The position numbers were made by a program, and so were the translations under genes. Under the pieces are notes generated by a model. The model searched no databases and was not told the DNA's origin. It saw nothing but the letters and a program-made list of their open reading frames with translations. From Candidatus Poribacteria bacterium (GTDB taxonomy: Bacteria > Poribacteria > WGA-4E > PCPOR2b), in contig JAJECO010000054.1 in assembly GCA_022822005.1 (NCBI GenBank), positions 62,001 through 126,000 on the forward strand: 64,000 nucleotides of DNA, in the 5' to 3' direction. This document shows positions 44,589 through 52,743 of the stretch, piece by piece. The stretch's first letter is position 1, and every line of letters begins with the position of its first letter.

Positions 44589-45302
44589 TTAGAAAGTTCG
44601 CCAAACAAAGAAGATTGCAAGGGTCAGTGATCCGAAACCGAGCCCCGCGGCGAATAGACGGGGACCGTGAAGTCGCGTCCAGAGCAGTATCCCGGTAAGC
44701 GAGAGGATGATTAAGCTGCCAGCGATCGAATCGGCGAGAAGAATCCACGCGGTCCCCACTCCGCTTGCCATGTGCAGACGGTTGAGAAATGCAAAGACAT
44801 TTCGATCAAACCGTGTGACGCTGGCGTAACTGTTGCCTACCCAATAGTCCGCGCTGTAGGTACGTTGTGGGTTACTGAAGCTAACACGCCATTTTTCAGG
44901 CTGGACCACTGACTGCCCATCCCAGCTAATTTCTTGTGGCGGCTCTGAACGCGCACGGCTCCACTTCTTCTCGATATCCAGTTCGACTTGAAGCCACATT
45001 GCAAAATCCTCGACGCTTTCCGGTCGAACTTCTGGTAGCGCAAGCTCAATCTTTGTCCGTTCGGTTTTAGCGGCGTTAATCTTCATGACGCCTCGATGGT
45101 TGAGTAAAATCCCGGTGATGCCGAAGAGAATACCCAACGTTGCACCCCAGAGTCCAAGCCAAGCGTGTGTTCGACGCAACCATTTGAGAAAGGCACCCCG
45201 GCTCCACGACGTTGGCAGAAAGGCGTAGGGCGAGCGACGTTTGTCCTGTTTTTTCTGTTTTTTCTCTATGGTTGTTGGAGGTGAACTTGTGTTATCTTGC
45301 AC
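44589..45302 (-). CDS. PepSY-associated transmembrane protein
   Basis: This 237-aa inner-membrane protein of the PepSY_TM (PiuB-like) group is often found in iron and heme uptake loci, where it is thought to help ferric reduction or heme release. RRTHAWLGLWGATLGILFGITGILLNHR is the first helix with its conserved His. LNRLHMASGVGTAWILLADSIAGSLIILSLTGILLWTR is the second pair, and a last helix ends FFVWRTF. The open frame extends to 45536, but that part translates the promoter and conserved leader. GTG 45302 has AAAAGGGAGG five nucleotides upstream and is chosen. It is the first gene of the heme operon. Confidence 0.85.
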   Translation of the reverse strand: MQDNTSSPPTTIEKKQKKQDKRRSPYAFLPTSWSRGAFLKWLRRTHAWLGLWGATLGILFGITGILLNHRGVMKINAAKTERTKIELALPEVRPESVEDFAMWLQVELDIEKKWSRARSEPPQEISWDGQSVVQPEKWRVSFSNPQRTYSADYWVGNSYASVTRFDRNVFAFLNRLHMASGVGTAWILLADSIAGSLIILSLTGILLWTRLHGPRLFAAGLGFGSLTLAIFFVWRTF

Positions 45303-45389
45303 CTTAGCCTCCCTTTTACGTGCACTACGTTTTCTCGAGGGTTGCACAGCCACTGGTCCATTTCTAATCAGTGCAGAAAAAGCGTGGAC

Positions 45390-45486
45390 GCAAAAAAGCC
45401 CCAATACATCAAGTCGATAGAGATATGGGAGATAGCTAACAATTGGCCGTTGGGAGCAGTCCCTTTTTCTATCGTTCGCCTTTTCT
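45390..45486 (-). ncRNA. Conserved iron-locus leader or small RNA, copy 1
   Basis: These 97 bases match 55670-55767 with one substitution and one base of length difference in an A-run, while surrounding DNA is much less similar. On the minus strand the block starts AGAAAAGGCGAACG about 10 nt after the Fur-like core. It contains the small hairpin GGGA/TCCC, whose loop is CTGC here and CAGC in copy 2. It ends in a partly paired CCCATA...TATTGGGGC stem followed by TTTTTT. This layout fits an iron-regulated small RNA or an attenuating leader. No start codon with a ribosome site is conserved inside it. Confidence 0.5.
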
Positions 45487-45492
45487 TTTTTA

Positions 45493-45523
45493 ATAATGAG
45501 TCTCAATATCAATAATCGTGCAA
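45493..45523 (-). promoter_or_regulatory. Putative Fur-type operator and promoter of the heme operon
   Basis: On the minus strand, TTGCAC (45523-45518) is followed after 12 nt by TGAGACTCA (45505-45497). The wider sequence GATATTGAGACTCATTATT matches the classical 19-bp Fur consensus GATAATGATAATCATTATC at 15 positions. It precedes the conserved leader and the PepSY gene. The same arrangement is found at 55795-55821 and 62438-62463. Confidence 0.68.
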
Positions 45524-45693
45524 TTTTATTGAGCAATATCTATACTCTTAGAAATTACGTACTTCAGATTGTAATTGCCCGATTCATTGGGCATTAAGAG
45601 TTCACTTTACCCGTCTCTCTGCTTGTTCCCCATATCGGAATGCTTGGAACCACACGAGGGATAGAGGGGTAAGCATTCAACTGTGTAGGTCCT

Positions 45694-46809
45694 TCAGCAT
45701 TTGAGAAGGCGTGAAAACGTGCGGTCTGAGTCATGTCTGTTCCTAACGATAGGAATAATGTTTTCATTGGGGTTCCTTTGTGCGATGAGTTGACTGCCTT
45801 TGGCTTCAAAGCGGAACCCCAGCCGCAAGAGCCCTAACTCGGTGAGAATGCTTGTTACTATCCCCTGTTTCTCCTTGGGAATATAAAATAGAAAATATCC
45901 CCCGCCGCCTGCTCCCAGAATCTTGCCACCCAACGCACCCGCAGCAATGGCACGCTTATAGATGGTATCTAGCTTATGGTTTGAAATGCTATCACAGAGG
46001 GTACGTTTCAAACTCCAACCGCGATGTAACAGATGTCCGATCTCGCAGAGGCAACCTTTGTGATTGTCATTTTTGTAGGGGCAATCCTTGTGGTTGTCCT
46101 CGACGAGAACATCGTAAAACGCTGACACGAGTGCCTTGATTCGCAGTAGCGTCTGGGGACTCGCAGTACGTTTCTGTTCGTGGAATATGGTTTCGGCGCG
46201 TCGTTGAATTCCTGTGTAGAATAGGGTGAGATTCTCTTCTAAATGGGCTACCATTTCAGAGGTTACCGGGATAGCTTGCGTATTGACACTTTCATCTTTG
46301 TTAAACCGAATCCGCCTCAACCCGCCGTAAGCGGCGATGTACTGATCTTGCTTCCCGATGGGCTGATTCAAGTGCTCTATCTCAATGTTACATGCCTGAT
46401 GTGCGAGGGTTTCCGGGGACATTTCGATTCCCCGATAGGCGTACAGCGCATTGAGGAGTCCAACGGTTAACGCGCTTGACGACCCCAACCCACAGCCGCG
46501 TGAGGGGATATCGGAGCGCACTGTGATAGTCATCCCGCCCCCTGTATACTCCCCGCAAACGGTGGGAAAGGTTTTTCGCACTGCTTCTCGAATCAAAGGG
46601 TGCTGAATGTGATTCGGATCAGCAACCGTTTCACGATGATGTGGGGTGTCGATAGCAATTTGAGAGTTTCGCTGTCTCGTGATACGAACAGAGATATATT
46701 TGTCGATGGTGGTGCTGATGGTTTCGCCCCCATGTTCTCGATAAAAACTGGCGATATCGGTGCTACCGCCTACCAAACTGATTCGTATCGGTGTCCGTGA
46801 AATAATCAT
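45694..46809 (-). CDS. GHMP-family sugar kinase (heptose-7-phosphate kinase-like)
   Basis: This 371-aa GHMP kinase resembles D-glycero-D-manno-heptose 7-phosphate kinase (HddA). It has the opening ISRTPIRISLVGGSTDIASFY, the ATP loop PSRGCGLGSSSALTVGLLNAL, IGKQDQYIAAYGGL, and the end AAGALGGKILGAGGGGYFLFY. Such kinases feed nucleotide-activated heptose into S-layer glycans or polysaccharide. Near residues 240-262 lies DNHKDCPYKNDNHKGC, an in-frame piece encoded by a short intergenic-type repeat. It falls between two helices just before the LLHRGWSLKR motif, where an insertion may be tolerated. AAGGTGA precedes the ATG. It begins the polysaccharide block. Confidence 0.85.
   Translation of the reverse strand: MIISRTPIRISLVGGSTDIASFYREHGGETISTTIDKYISVRITRQRNSQIAIDTPHHRETVADPNHIQHPLIREAVRKTFPTVCGEYTGGGMTITVRSDIPSRGCGLGSSSALTVGLLNALYAYRGIEMSPETLAHQACNIEIEHLNQPIGKQDQYIAAYGGLRRIRFNKDESVNTQAIPVTSEMVAHLEENLTLFYTGIQRRAETIFHEQKRTASPQTLLRIKALVSAFYDVLVEDNHKDCPYKNDNHKGCLCEIGHLLHRGWSLKRTLCDSISNHKLDTIYKRAIAAGALGGKILGAGGGGYFLFYIPKEKQGIVTSILTELGLLRLGFRFEAKGSQLIAQRNPNENIIPIVRNRHDSDRTFSRLLKC
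46048..46102. repeat. Repeat inserted within the GHMP kinase coding region
   Basis: GAGGCAACCTTTGTGATTGTC and GTAGGGGCAATCCTTGTGG with TTGTCCTCG form two related GGGCAACC-type units. They look like the short REP-style repeats of this genome's gaps rather than coding sequence. They add about 18 residues in frame to the kinase. Confidence 0.6.
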
Positions 46810-46832
46810 GAGTTCACCTTATGCAGATTAAT

Positions 46833-46995
46833 TAGGTCTTACGCACCTCGGTTGTAAAAATCGTCTCTGATTTTATACGTCGTATGACTTTGACACGTGC
46901 TAAGGGTTATTCAGTTGTGGATACAGGTTGTCTTAGTCTGCCGCCCACAACAGGGGTTAAATCAAAGTTCCGATTTATCAAACGCGTAACTCCTA
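46833..46995. repeat. Possible small element with TAGGnnTTACGC ends overlapping the ugd 3' end
   Basis: The left end is TAGGTCTTACGCACC; the right end, inverted, reads TAGGAGTTACGCG. These match the ends of the better-defined element at 62600-62790, but no target duplication is seen. The right part overlaps the last codons of the UDP-glucose dehydrogenase gene. Confidence 0.45.
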
Positions 46996-48362
46996 ACTCT
47001 ATCAGAGCTCCTTCCGATTCCGATGTAATGAAATCCAGCGGCTTCCGCTTCTTGGGGAGTATAAACGTTGCGCCCGTCGATGAGAAACGGTGTATTCATT
47101 CGTTTAGCGAGTGCCTTTAAGTCCATGTTCTGGTACTCCTCCCAATCGGTGATGAGCACCAACGCATCTGCCTTGTGAGTGAGTTCACACACATTGTTGG
47201 TAAAAACGACAGGGAATCCGTTAAGGGCGTGCCTTGCGTTCTGGATAGCGACGGGATCGTGTGCACGAATATTTGCCCCCTCCTTAATAAGTTGGCGGAT
47301 AATGTATAGCGCTGGCGCTTCTCGGATATCATCTGTGTTTGGCTTGAAGGCAAGACCGAGGATACCGATGGTTTTCCCCTTGAGGGTTATCAGCGCGTCT
47401 TGCAACTTTTCGACGATGCGTCCTCGTTGTCGGAAGTTGACGGTACGTGCTGCTTCAGTGATAGGCATCGCGTATTCGGATTGTGCAGCGACACCTAATA
47501 GTGCCGCTGTATCTTTGGGATAGCAGCTGCCACCCCAGCCGACGCCTGCGTTGAGGAACCGTGGACCTATACGAGAGTCAAGTCCGATGCCTCGGGCAAC
47601 CTCCGTTACATCCGCGCTTACTTTCTCACAGAGCCCTGCGATTTCATTAATGAAACTAATTTTAAGCGCGAGGAAAGTATTCGCGGCGTATTTGAGCATC
47701 TCTGCACTGTTTGGATCCGTCGTTACCATCGGTGGCGGTTGGTAGCCCGCCGGACGTGGTAATGAACTTGGTGAGTCAAACGTCTGTTCAAGTATCGGTT
47801 GATAGAGACAGCGTAAGGTGTTTACCGCCTCCTCACAATCTGCTCCAACAACAATCCGATCTGGATAGAACGAACCTTGCAGCGCCAACCCCTCCTGCAA
47901 AAACTCCGGATTGGAAGCAACAGAAACATTCCCTCGTACCCCTCGTGCTGCAAAGACTTTCTCAATGATTTTAGCGACATGCCGATTGGTACCGGTTGGC
48001 ACCGTGGATTTGATAGCGAGGGTATAGTGCCGATCTGGATGACAGACCTGTGCAACTTCCAGTGCTGCTTGTTTCACAAACCGCGTATTTGCCCCACCAT
48101 TTTTCAGTGGAGTGCCAACAGTAATCAGGATCAGTTCTGCTTCTGGAACCGCTTCAGCCACATCAGGTGTGAAACAGATAGTGTGTCGCACTTTGTCAAA
48201 AAGGTTCTGGATGCCAGGTTCATGGATAGGGACCTTCCCGGCGTGTAAAAGACCGAGTTTGCCCTTGTCTGTATCCACTGCAGTAACATCATGGTTGAGG
48301 GTGGCGAGCACGACGGCGGTGGTTAACCCAACGTATCCAGTACCGATAATTGCAACTTTCAT
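46962..48362 (-). CDS. ugd: UDP-glucose 6-dehydrogenase family protein
   Basis: This 466-aa NAD-dependent enzyme makes UDP-glucuronate (or GDP-mannuronate in close relatives) for polysaccharides. KVAIIGTGYVGLTTAVVLA is the NAD fold, YKS-type EFLQEGLALQGSFYPDRIVVG the substrate strand, and NAGVGWGGSCYPKDTAAL contains the catalytic Cys. The C-terminal domain has LAFKPNTDDIREAPAL and ALVLITDWEEY. ATG 48362 with AGGTG upstream is chosen. Family members normally end shortly after YIGIGR; here about 14 extra residues (SSDRVRSYAFDKSEL) come from an adjoining repeat. It lies between the FAD protein and the GHMP kinase in the sugar block. Confidence 0.92.
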   Translation of the reverse strand: MKVAIIGTGYVGLTTAVVLATLNHDVTAVDTDKGKLGLLHAGKVPIHEPGIQNLFDKVRHTICFTPDVAEAVPEAELILITVGTPLKNGGANTRFVKQAALEVAQVCHPDRHYTLAIKSTVPTGTNRHVAKIIEKVFAARGVRGNVSVASNPEFLQEGLALQGSFYPDRIVVGADCEEAVNTLRCLYQPILEQTFDSPSSLPRPAGYQPPPMVTTDPNSAEMLKYAANTFLALKISFINEIAGLCEKVSADVTEVARGIGLDSRIGPRFLNAGVGWGGSCYPKDTAALLGVAAQSEYAMPITEAARTVNFRQRGRIVEKLQDALITLKGKTIGILGLAFKPNTDDIREAPALYIIRQLIKEGANIRAHDPVAIQNARHALNGFPVVFTNNVCELTHKADALVLITDWEEYQNMDLKALAKRMNTPFLIDGRNVYTPQEAEAAGFHYIGIGRSSDRVRSYAFDKSEL

Positions 48363-48414
48363 ATCTTCACCTGTTCTTTGCATGTCTGACCGGTTGTGTT
48401 AAGCCAAACATAAT

Positions 48415-49779
48415 CTATCCCAATTTTCGTGCTTTAGTGCCGTTTCCCTCATGCACGATCTGATCTATCAATTCTCTCCCTGTTTTGAACAGGTCGTGGA
48501 GGTGCAAGTAGCTAAAGCGGGCGCTTCTTCCTGTCACGTGCAGGTTCTCAAATGTCTCAAAGTATTCGACCAAACGCGCCACCTTCTCTGCGAACCCGAC
48601 CTCAAGTACAGGATACGCGAATGGCAATTTATAAGTTTGATAACAGATAACTTCTTCTATTAGTATTGGTTTTATGCGACGCAACGCTTCCCAGACCTTG
48701 GCTCTTAGTGTTTCTTCGGACATATTCCAGACCGGATCATCGCTGTAACACGGCAGTTCAAGTACAATTACTGTCTGGTTTGTGGGTGCCATGTGAACAC
48801 TGCGATTTTTGGGTTCATAAAGCCGTGTAAATGGAAACTCCTCGCTCGGAAAATAGAGTGAAGCGTTTGGCGAAAAGGCGGTTCGATTCAAGCCGAATAC
48901 ACATAACACTAGATTTCTATATTTGATCGAGTCAGCGATAGCTAAAAGTTCCGATGGTGGCGGCGGATCGAGAATTTTTGCTGAGAGTGTTAGTGGCAGT
49001 GTGCTAATCACCGTATCTGCAGTTAGTTCAACATCGCCATTATTTAATATGACCCGCTCAATTTTGCCGTTTTTGTGAATCAGTCGGCTCACTCTACTGT
49101 TGATGTGGATATGTTTGTCACCAATAAATTCGCTCAACTTATCGACGATCATCCCGAAGCCGTATTTGGGATAAAAGAAACTACCATCCAGATGTCTCGG
49201 CTTTTGTTCCTCACCCAGCAGAGAAGCACGGATAAAGGTTTTCAGATCGAGTCCTTTTAACCGCTTTCCCGATATAGCTGTAGATAGTTTGTGTGTGGTT
49301 TCGCCCCACAGTTTTTGAGAGTAGTTGAGCAGAAAACGTTCTGCCAACGTTCTACCGTACTGATTGACTGCAAATGTCTCAAAGTTATCTGTTACTGTTT
49401 CACTCGGTGCTTGCAACTTATCCCAAGTAATTTTCAGCAGCGTCTTGGCATCCAGTTTTCCAGCCAAATCATTCAATGTCAGCGGAAATCGGAAAAATTG
49501 CCCCTCGAAAAAGATTTCGCTCGGTGCATCAACGCGTAGCAATGCGTCGCCTAACAGTTTTTTGACCTCACTTGTGACTTCAGGATCTTTATCGTGAAAT
49601 CGGTGGGCACCGGTATCAAACCGGAAATCCCCGGCCTGAAGCGTACGGCAATTCCCTCCGACATCTGTACCTGCTTCAAAGAGAGCGAAATCAAGCCCAC
49701 GTTTCTTTGCGTAATAACCGGCTGTCAGTGCTGCGGGACCTCCACCGAGAATTTGGATGTCAGTTTCAATAGGTTGCAT
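48415..49779 (-). CDS. FAD-dependent oxidoreductase (amine oxidase / UDP-galactopyranose-mutase-like)
   Basis: This 454-aa flavoprotein opens with the FAD motif IQILGGGPAALTAGYYAKKRG and VGGNCRT, continues with RFDTGAHRFHDKDPEV, and has a second-domain strand DTVISTLPLTLSAKIL. It resembles the protoporphyrinogen oxidase/UDP-galactopyranose mutase superfamily members that accompany surface polysaccharide clusters. True mutase-specific Arg/Tyr residues cannot be confirmed by eye. It begins 5 nt after the stop of the GT-C gene, so the two are co-transcribed, upstream of ugd. Confidence 0.8.
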   Translation of the reverse strand: MQPIETDIQILGGGPAALTAGYYAKKRGLDFALFEAGTDVGGNCRTLQAGDFRFDTGAHRFHDKDPEVTSEVKKLLGDALLRVDAPSEIFFEGQFFRFPLTLNDLAGKLDAKTLLKITWDKLQAPSETVTDNFETFAVNQYGRTLAERFLLNYSQKLWGETTHKLSTAISGKRLKGLDLKTFIRASLLGEEQKPRHLDGSFFYPKYGFGMIVDKLSEFIGDKHIHINSRVSRLIHKNGKIERVILNNGDVELTADTVISTLPLTLSAKILDPPPPSELLAIADSIKYRNLVLCVFGLNRTAFSPNASLYFPSEEFPFTRLYEPKNRSVHMAPTNQTVIVLELPCYSDDPVWNMSEETLRAKVWEALRRIKPILIEEVICYQTYKLPFAYPVLEVGFAEKVARLVEYFETFENLHVTGRSARFSYLHLHDLFKTGRELIDQIVHEGNGTKARKLG

Positions 49780-49784
49780 TTTAC

Positions 49785-51254
49785 TTAATACTCAAACACA
49801 GATAATTCTGACCACATCCGGTTGACATACGGATTGTGATAGAATGTCTTTTTCGTTTTCGGTATCCGGTCTTGGAGTGGACTACCGATGACTACTAACC
49901 TTGATGTGTCGTCCAATTTTTCGTCAAGTTTTGCAAGGTCCTCCGCGGTTTTAATCGGGGTATAGACTGCCTGCAACCCTTGAGCAGCGAGATAAAATTT
50001 AATTAACGTTACCGAGACCACATGTAGTTTATCGCCCTGTTTGGTCTTGAGGTACTGGTGTATCTGCGCGATAGCGGTCGGCTTTTTGTGCTGCGCTACC
50101 AAATGGAGGGCGACATAACCGTAACAGCAGAGAAAAACGATTACAGCAACCTTGAATATTCGGTTCGGTTGTTCAACTATTTTGGCACAGGCACAGGCGA
50201 TAAACAGTGCCAAAAAAGGCACGAGCGGCAGAACATGCCGACTCTTATACACGACATTCTGGAAGCAGAAAATCCAGATTAAGTAGACCATACACCCAAT
50301 GAAACTGGCACTCAGAAAACTTGAACGCTTTACGTTTTTTTTAGTACGCCGATTTGCGACCAGAATTCCAAGTAGGGCAGCTGTTGTGCAGACAGTAATG
50401 GGGTGCCGTCCGTTCCAATAAAGCCCAAAACCGTCTGCCCAGATGCTCTCAAAAAGTTTCGCCAATCGAATCCCCAATCCGGGTTCACTAGAAATGGTGC
50501 CGCCAAAGTCTAGAAAATGCCCTCGACTGTGTGTCTGGGCGGCATTAACGAGTGGTTCCCAACCCGTGAGGATAATTAACGGTGCCAGCCAAATAGCAAC
50601 GCCTGCTGCGCCCGCCGCGATAAATCTAAGTGTTTGCCACCGTCCTCGCATTTGCATCAGCAGTGCGGGGATCAGTATCGGCAAACAGGAGAGACGAACC
50701 CCGCCCAAGACCCCAGCGAGAAAAAATCCTAAACAGATTTTACGCGGTTGCTCGTCCTGAACTGTCGTGAAATAGAGACTTGCCAATACAAGCCCAACTC
50801 CCATTGTATCGGGCATATAGCGATTGCTCATCAACCACAGTAGGGGGTTAGCGAGCAACATCAAAATGGCAATAAGCCCAACAGATGAGATGTTTCTAAT
50901 TCCTGCAATCTTGAATAGGAAAAAGATGGTCAAAAATATTGATACGCCCCCGATAAGCGAAAAAGCCAAAGCGTAACGTCCTGTGATGGCGTAGATGAGC
51001 TTGCCAACAAAACAGAAAACGGGGTAAGCTGGGAAGTGGGGTTGCAACTTGGTGACATCATAGTCAACCATGCTTAACGCGAAGCGAAGGCTATCTAAAT
51101 CTTCGATGTAGTATATAGCCGTGAGTAGCCGCGATCCAACACAGAGGACCAACACGATGCCCCACATTTTGGTTTCAGTGATACGCCAATCCGAAAATTT
51201 ACGTATCACCAACCCGCCAAGATTTCGATAATTGTTTTGCCTACGTGTGTTCAC
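49785..51254 (-). CDS. GT-C fold multi-pass membrane glycosyltransferase-like protein
   Basis: This 489-aa protein has roughly ten membrane helices. It carries an acidic first-loop motif, EDLDSLRFALSMVDYDV, followed by LQPHFPAYPVF. This is the layout of GT-C enzymes (ArnT/PMT-like), which use lipid-linked sugars at the outer face of the inner membrane. The second loop has SNRYMPDTMGVGLVLA. The C-terminal about 100 residues are soluble. A GTG at 51254 starts the frame; the true start might be a little inside. It heads the polysaccharide genes and follows the DUF4856 gene by about 80 nt. Confidence 0.72.
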   Translation of the reverse strand: MNTRRQNNYRNLGGLVIRKFSDWRITETKMWGIVLVLCVGSRLLTAIYYIEDLDSLRFALSMVDYDVTKLQPHFPAYPVFCFVGKLIYAITGRYALAFSLIGGVSIFLTIFFLFKIAGIRNISSVGLIAILMLLANPLLWLMSNRYMPDTMGVGLVLASLYFTTVQDEQPRKICLGFFLAGVLGGVRLSCLPILIPALLMQMRGRWQTLRFIAAGAAGVAIWLAPLIILTGWEPLVNAAQTHSRGHFLDFGGTISSEPGLGIRLAKLFESIWADGFGLYWNGRHPITVCTTAALLGILVANRRTKKNVKRSSFLSASFIGCMVYLIWIFCFQNVVYKSRHVLPLVPFLALFIACACAKIVEQPNRIFKVAVIVFLCCYGYVALHLVAQHKKPTAIAQIHQYLKTKQGDKLHVVSVTLIKFYLAAQGLQAVYTPIKTAEDLAKLDEKLDDTSRLVVIGSPLQDRIPKTKKTFYHNPYVNRMWSELSVFEY

Positions 51255-51333
51255 GATTTCTTAGTACCTGTTTTGAAAAGAGTACAACCCCATCCCAACA
51301 CCTCATGACAACTTTTCAAACAGGTGCTTAATT

Positions 51334-52674
51334 TTACCAGTTTGCCATGTTGGCAGCGGAGAATCCATAGGCTGCCTGCAACACATCCTTAGCACGGTTG
51401 TAATTTCTAACCGTCGTATCATAAGCGGGGGCACCTGGCGCATCGTAGCTGGGTGCCTGCCCCATGATGCCGTGCAACTCCCTAAGTTGTCCATCACCAA
51501 TCAGCTTGAACGGATTATACTGTAGGGCAACGGTAAACCCTTTCATCTCCGCCCAGTGCTTGTTTAGGTTCACACGGTTTTCAGCGTCCGTACCTAAATT
51601 GGACATATCACTCAGGGTATCGTTGATGTAGTGTACAACTGTTGCGGCGATAACCTTCTCCATGCCGTTAGCAGCGAGCTGGCGTTGTTGAATGATGTCA
51701 ACTTCGGTGCCTTGGTTGGCAATTAGGGTACGTCCTCTGAGAAATGCGTCGAAAATCTCCCGAGTAAGATCAACGCCTGAGCCGCCTTTATCGCGCTTGC
51801 CGGCATTTCTGGAGAGCCCAAAATTATACTCCGATTTGAAGTCGATACTACCATCGCCGTTGGAGTCGAAGGTGTAATCGTCGGTCTTACCGGCGAGCTG
51901 CTCATCGGTATAGCGGAAGTAGTCACGAGCGGCGCCAAAGTAGCCGAAGGCTTCATCCCACCCGTGTTCCATAGCGGTATAGGGATCGGTTCCGTTTCGC
52001 GCCTCACTATTGTCACGCTCTAGTAGACCGTTGAGGTAAACACCTGTGGCTTGGTAGTAAGGGACTGCGCCGATAAGCACTTTGTTAATCATCTGCGTTA
52101 GGTCTACCCCGTTGTCGTCGGTGTAGACTGCCGGAGTTCCAAGTTTGTCGGGGTTCTGCGAGTTGTCTGCGATGACTTGGAACCACTCACGCACCAAGTC
52201 GTCCGCGGTACGGTTATAGCCGATGACGATATCGCCCGAAATCTTTCCGTCCAGACTCTTACCCGTCGAAATTGCGGAATAGTGACTCTCCAACACGGAC
52301 AGTGCACCGGCGGTGGTCAGTGATTGTAGGTTCAGTGCATCGTCATACGCGTACAAGTTAAGCATATCTTGTACAGCGATAGGTTGTGCGCCATCCTTGC
52401 CGAGACTATCGATAAGGATTTTTAGGTCTTGCAACAACAGATTGCGGACGGTCTGCCCAGAATAGGCAACGCTGCTTTCGCCTTCAACAAAACGGCTATC
52501 AAAGACATAAGCAGGAGGAACGTCAATGAGGGTGGTACCTACCTCTGCTTCTTCTTCTAAAAGTAGATCCGCCACGTCTGTTTCATCATCATCATCACCA
52601 CAGCCAACAATAAATAGGCTAGTTACCAAGAGTAACACAGCCATCCAGAGAATCCGCTCGGTAAAGGTTTTCAT
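51334..52674 (-). CDS. DUF4856 lipoprotein next to the FecA-type receptor
   Basis: This 446-aa lipoprotein (lipobox LFIVGC, then the acidic GDDDDETD) belongs to the DUF4856 group. That group is helical, found mostly in Bacteroidetes-like envelopes, and commonly sits beside imelysin and TonB receptor genes. Visible segments are YNRTADDLVREWFQVIADNS, AMEHGWDEAFGYFGAARDYF and KHWAEMKGFTVALQYNPF. Its molecular role is not established; by context it should be an iron-related surface protein. AAGGA precedes the ATG, and the gene lies 69 nt after the receptor. Confidence 0.8.
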   Translation of the reverse strand: MKTFTERILWMAVLLLVTSLFIVGCGDDDDETDVADLLLEEEAEVGTTLIDVPPAYVFDSRFVEGESSVAYSGQTVRNLLLQDLKILIDSLGKDGAQPIAVQDMLNLYAYDDALNLQSLTTAGALSVLESHYSAISTGKSLDGKISGDIVIGYNRTADDLVREWFQVIADNSQNPDKLGTPAVYTDDNGVDLTQMINKVLIGAVPYYQATGVYLNGLLERDNSEARNGTDPYTAMEHGWDEAFGYFGAARDYFRYTDEQLAGKTDDYTFDSNGDGSIDFKSEYNFGLSRNAGKRDKGGSGVDLTREIFDAFLRGRTLIANQGTEVDIIQQRQLAANGMEKVIAATVVHYINDTLSDMSNLGTDAENRVNLNKHWAEMKGFTVALQYNPFKLIGDGQLRELHGIMGQAPSYDAPGAPAYDTTVRNYNRAKDVLQAAYGFSAANMANW

Positions 52675-52743
52675 ATGTTTTCCTTTGTAAAGTTAATGGT
52701 TAAGTGATTTAATTGAATAAACATCTCTTTTGAGAAGTTTTGA

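Noticed and set aside
45303-45536. N-terminal extension of the PepSY protein through the promoter region
   Set aside because: The GTG at 45302 has a strong ribosome site, and the upstream part translates the Fur-like promoter and conserved leader, which also appear in front of a different protein.
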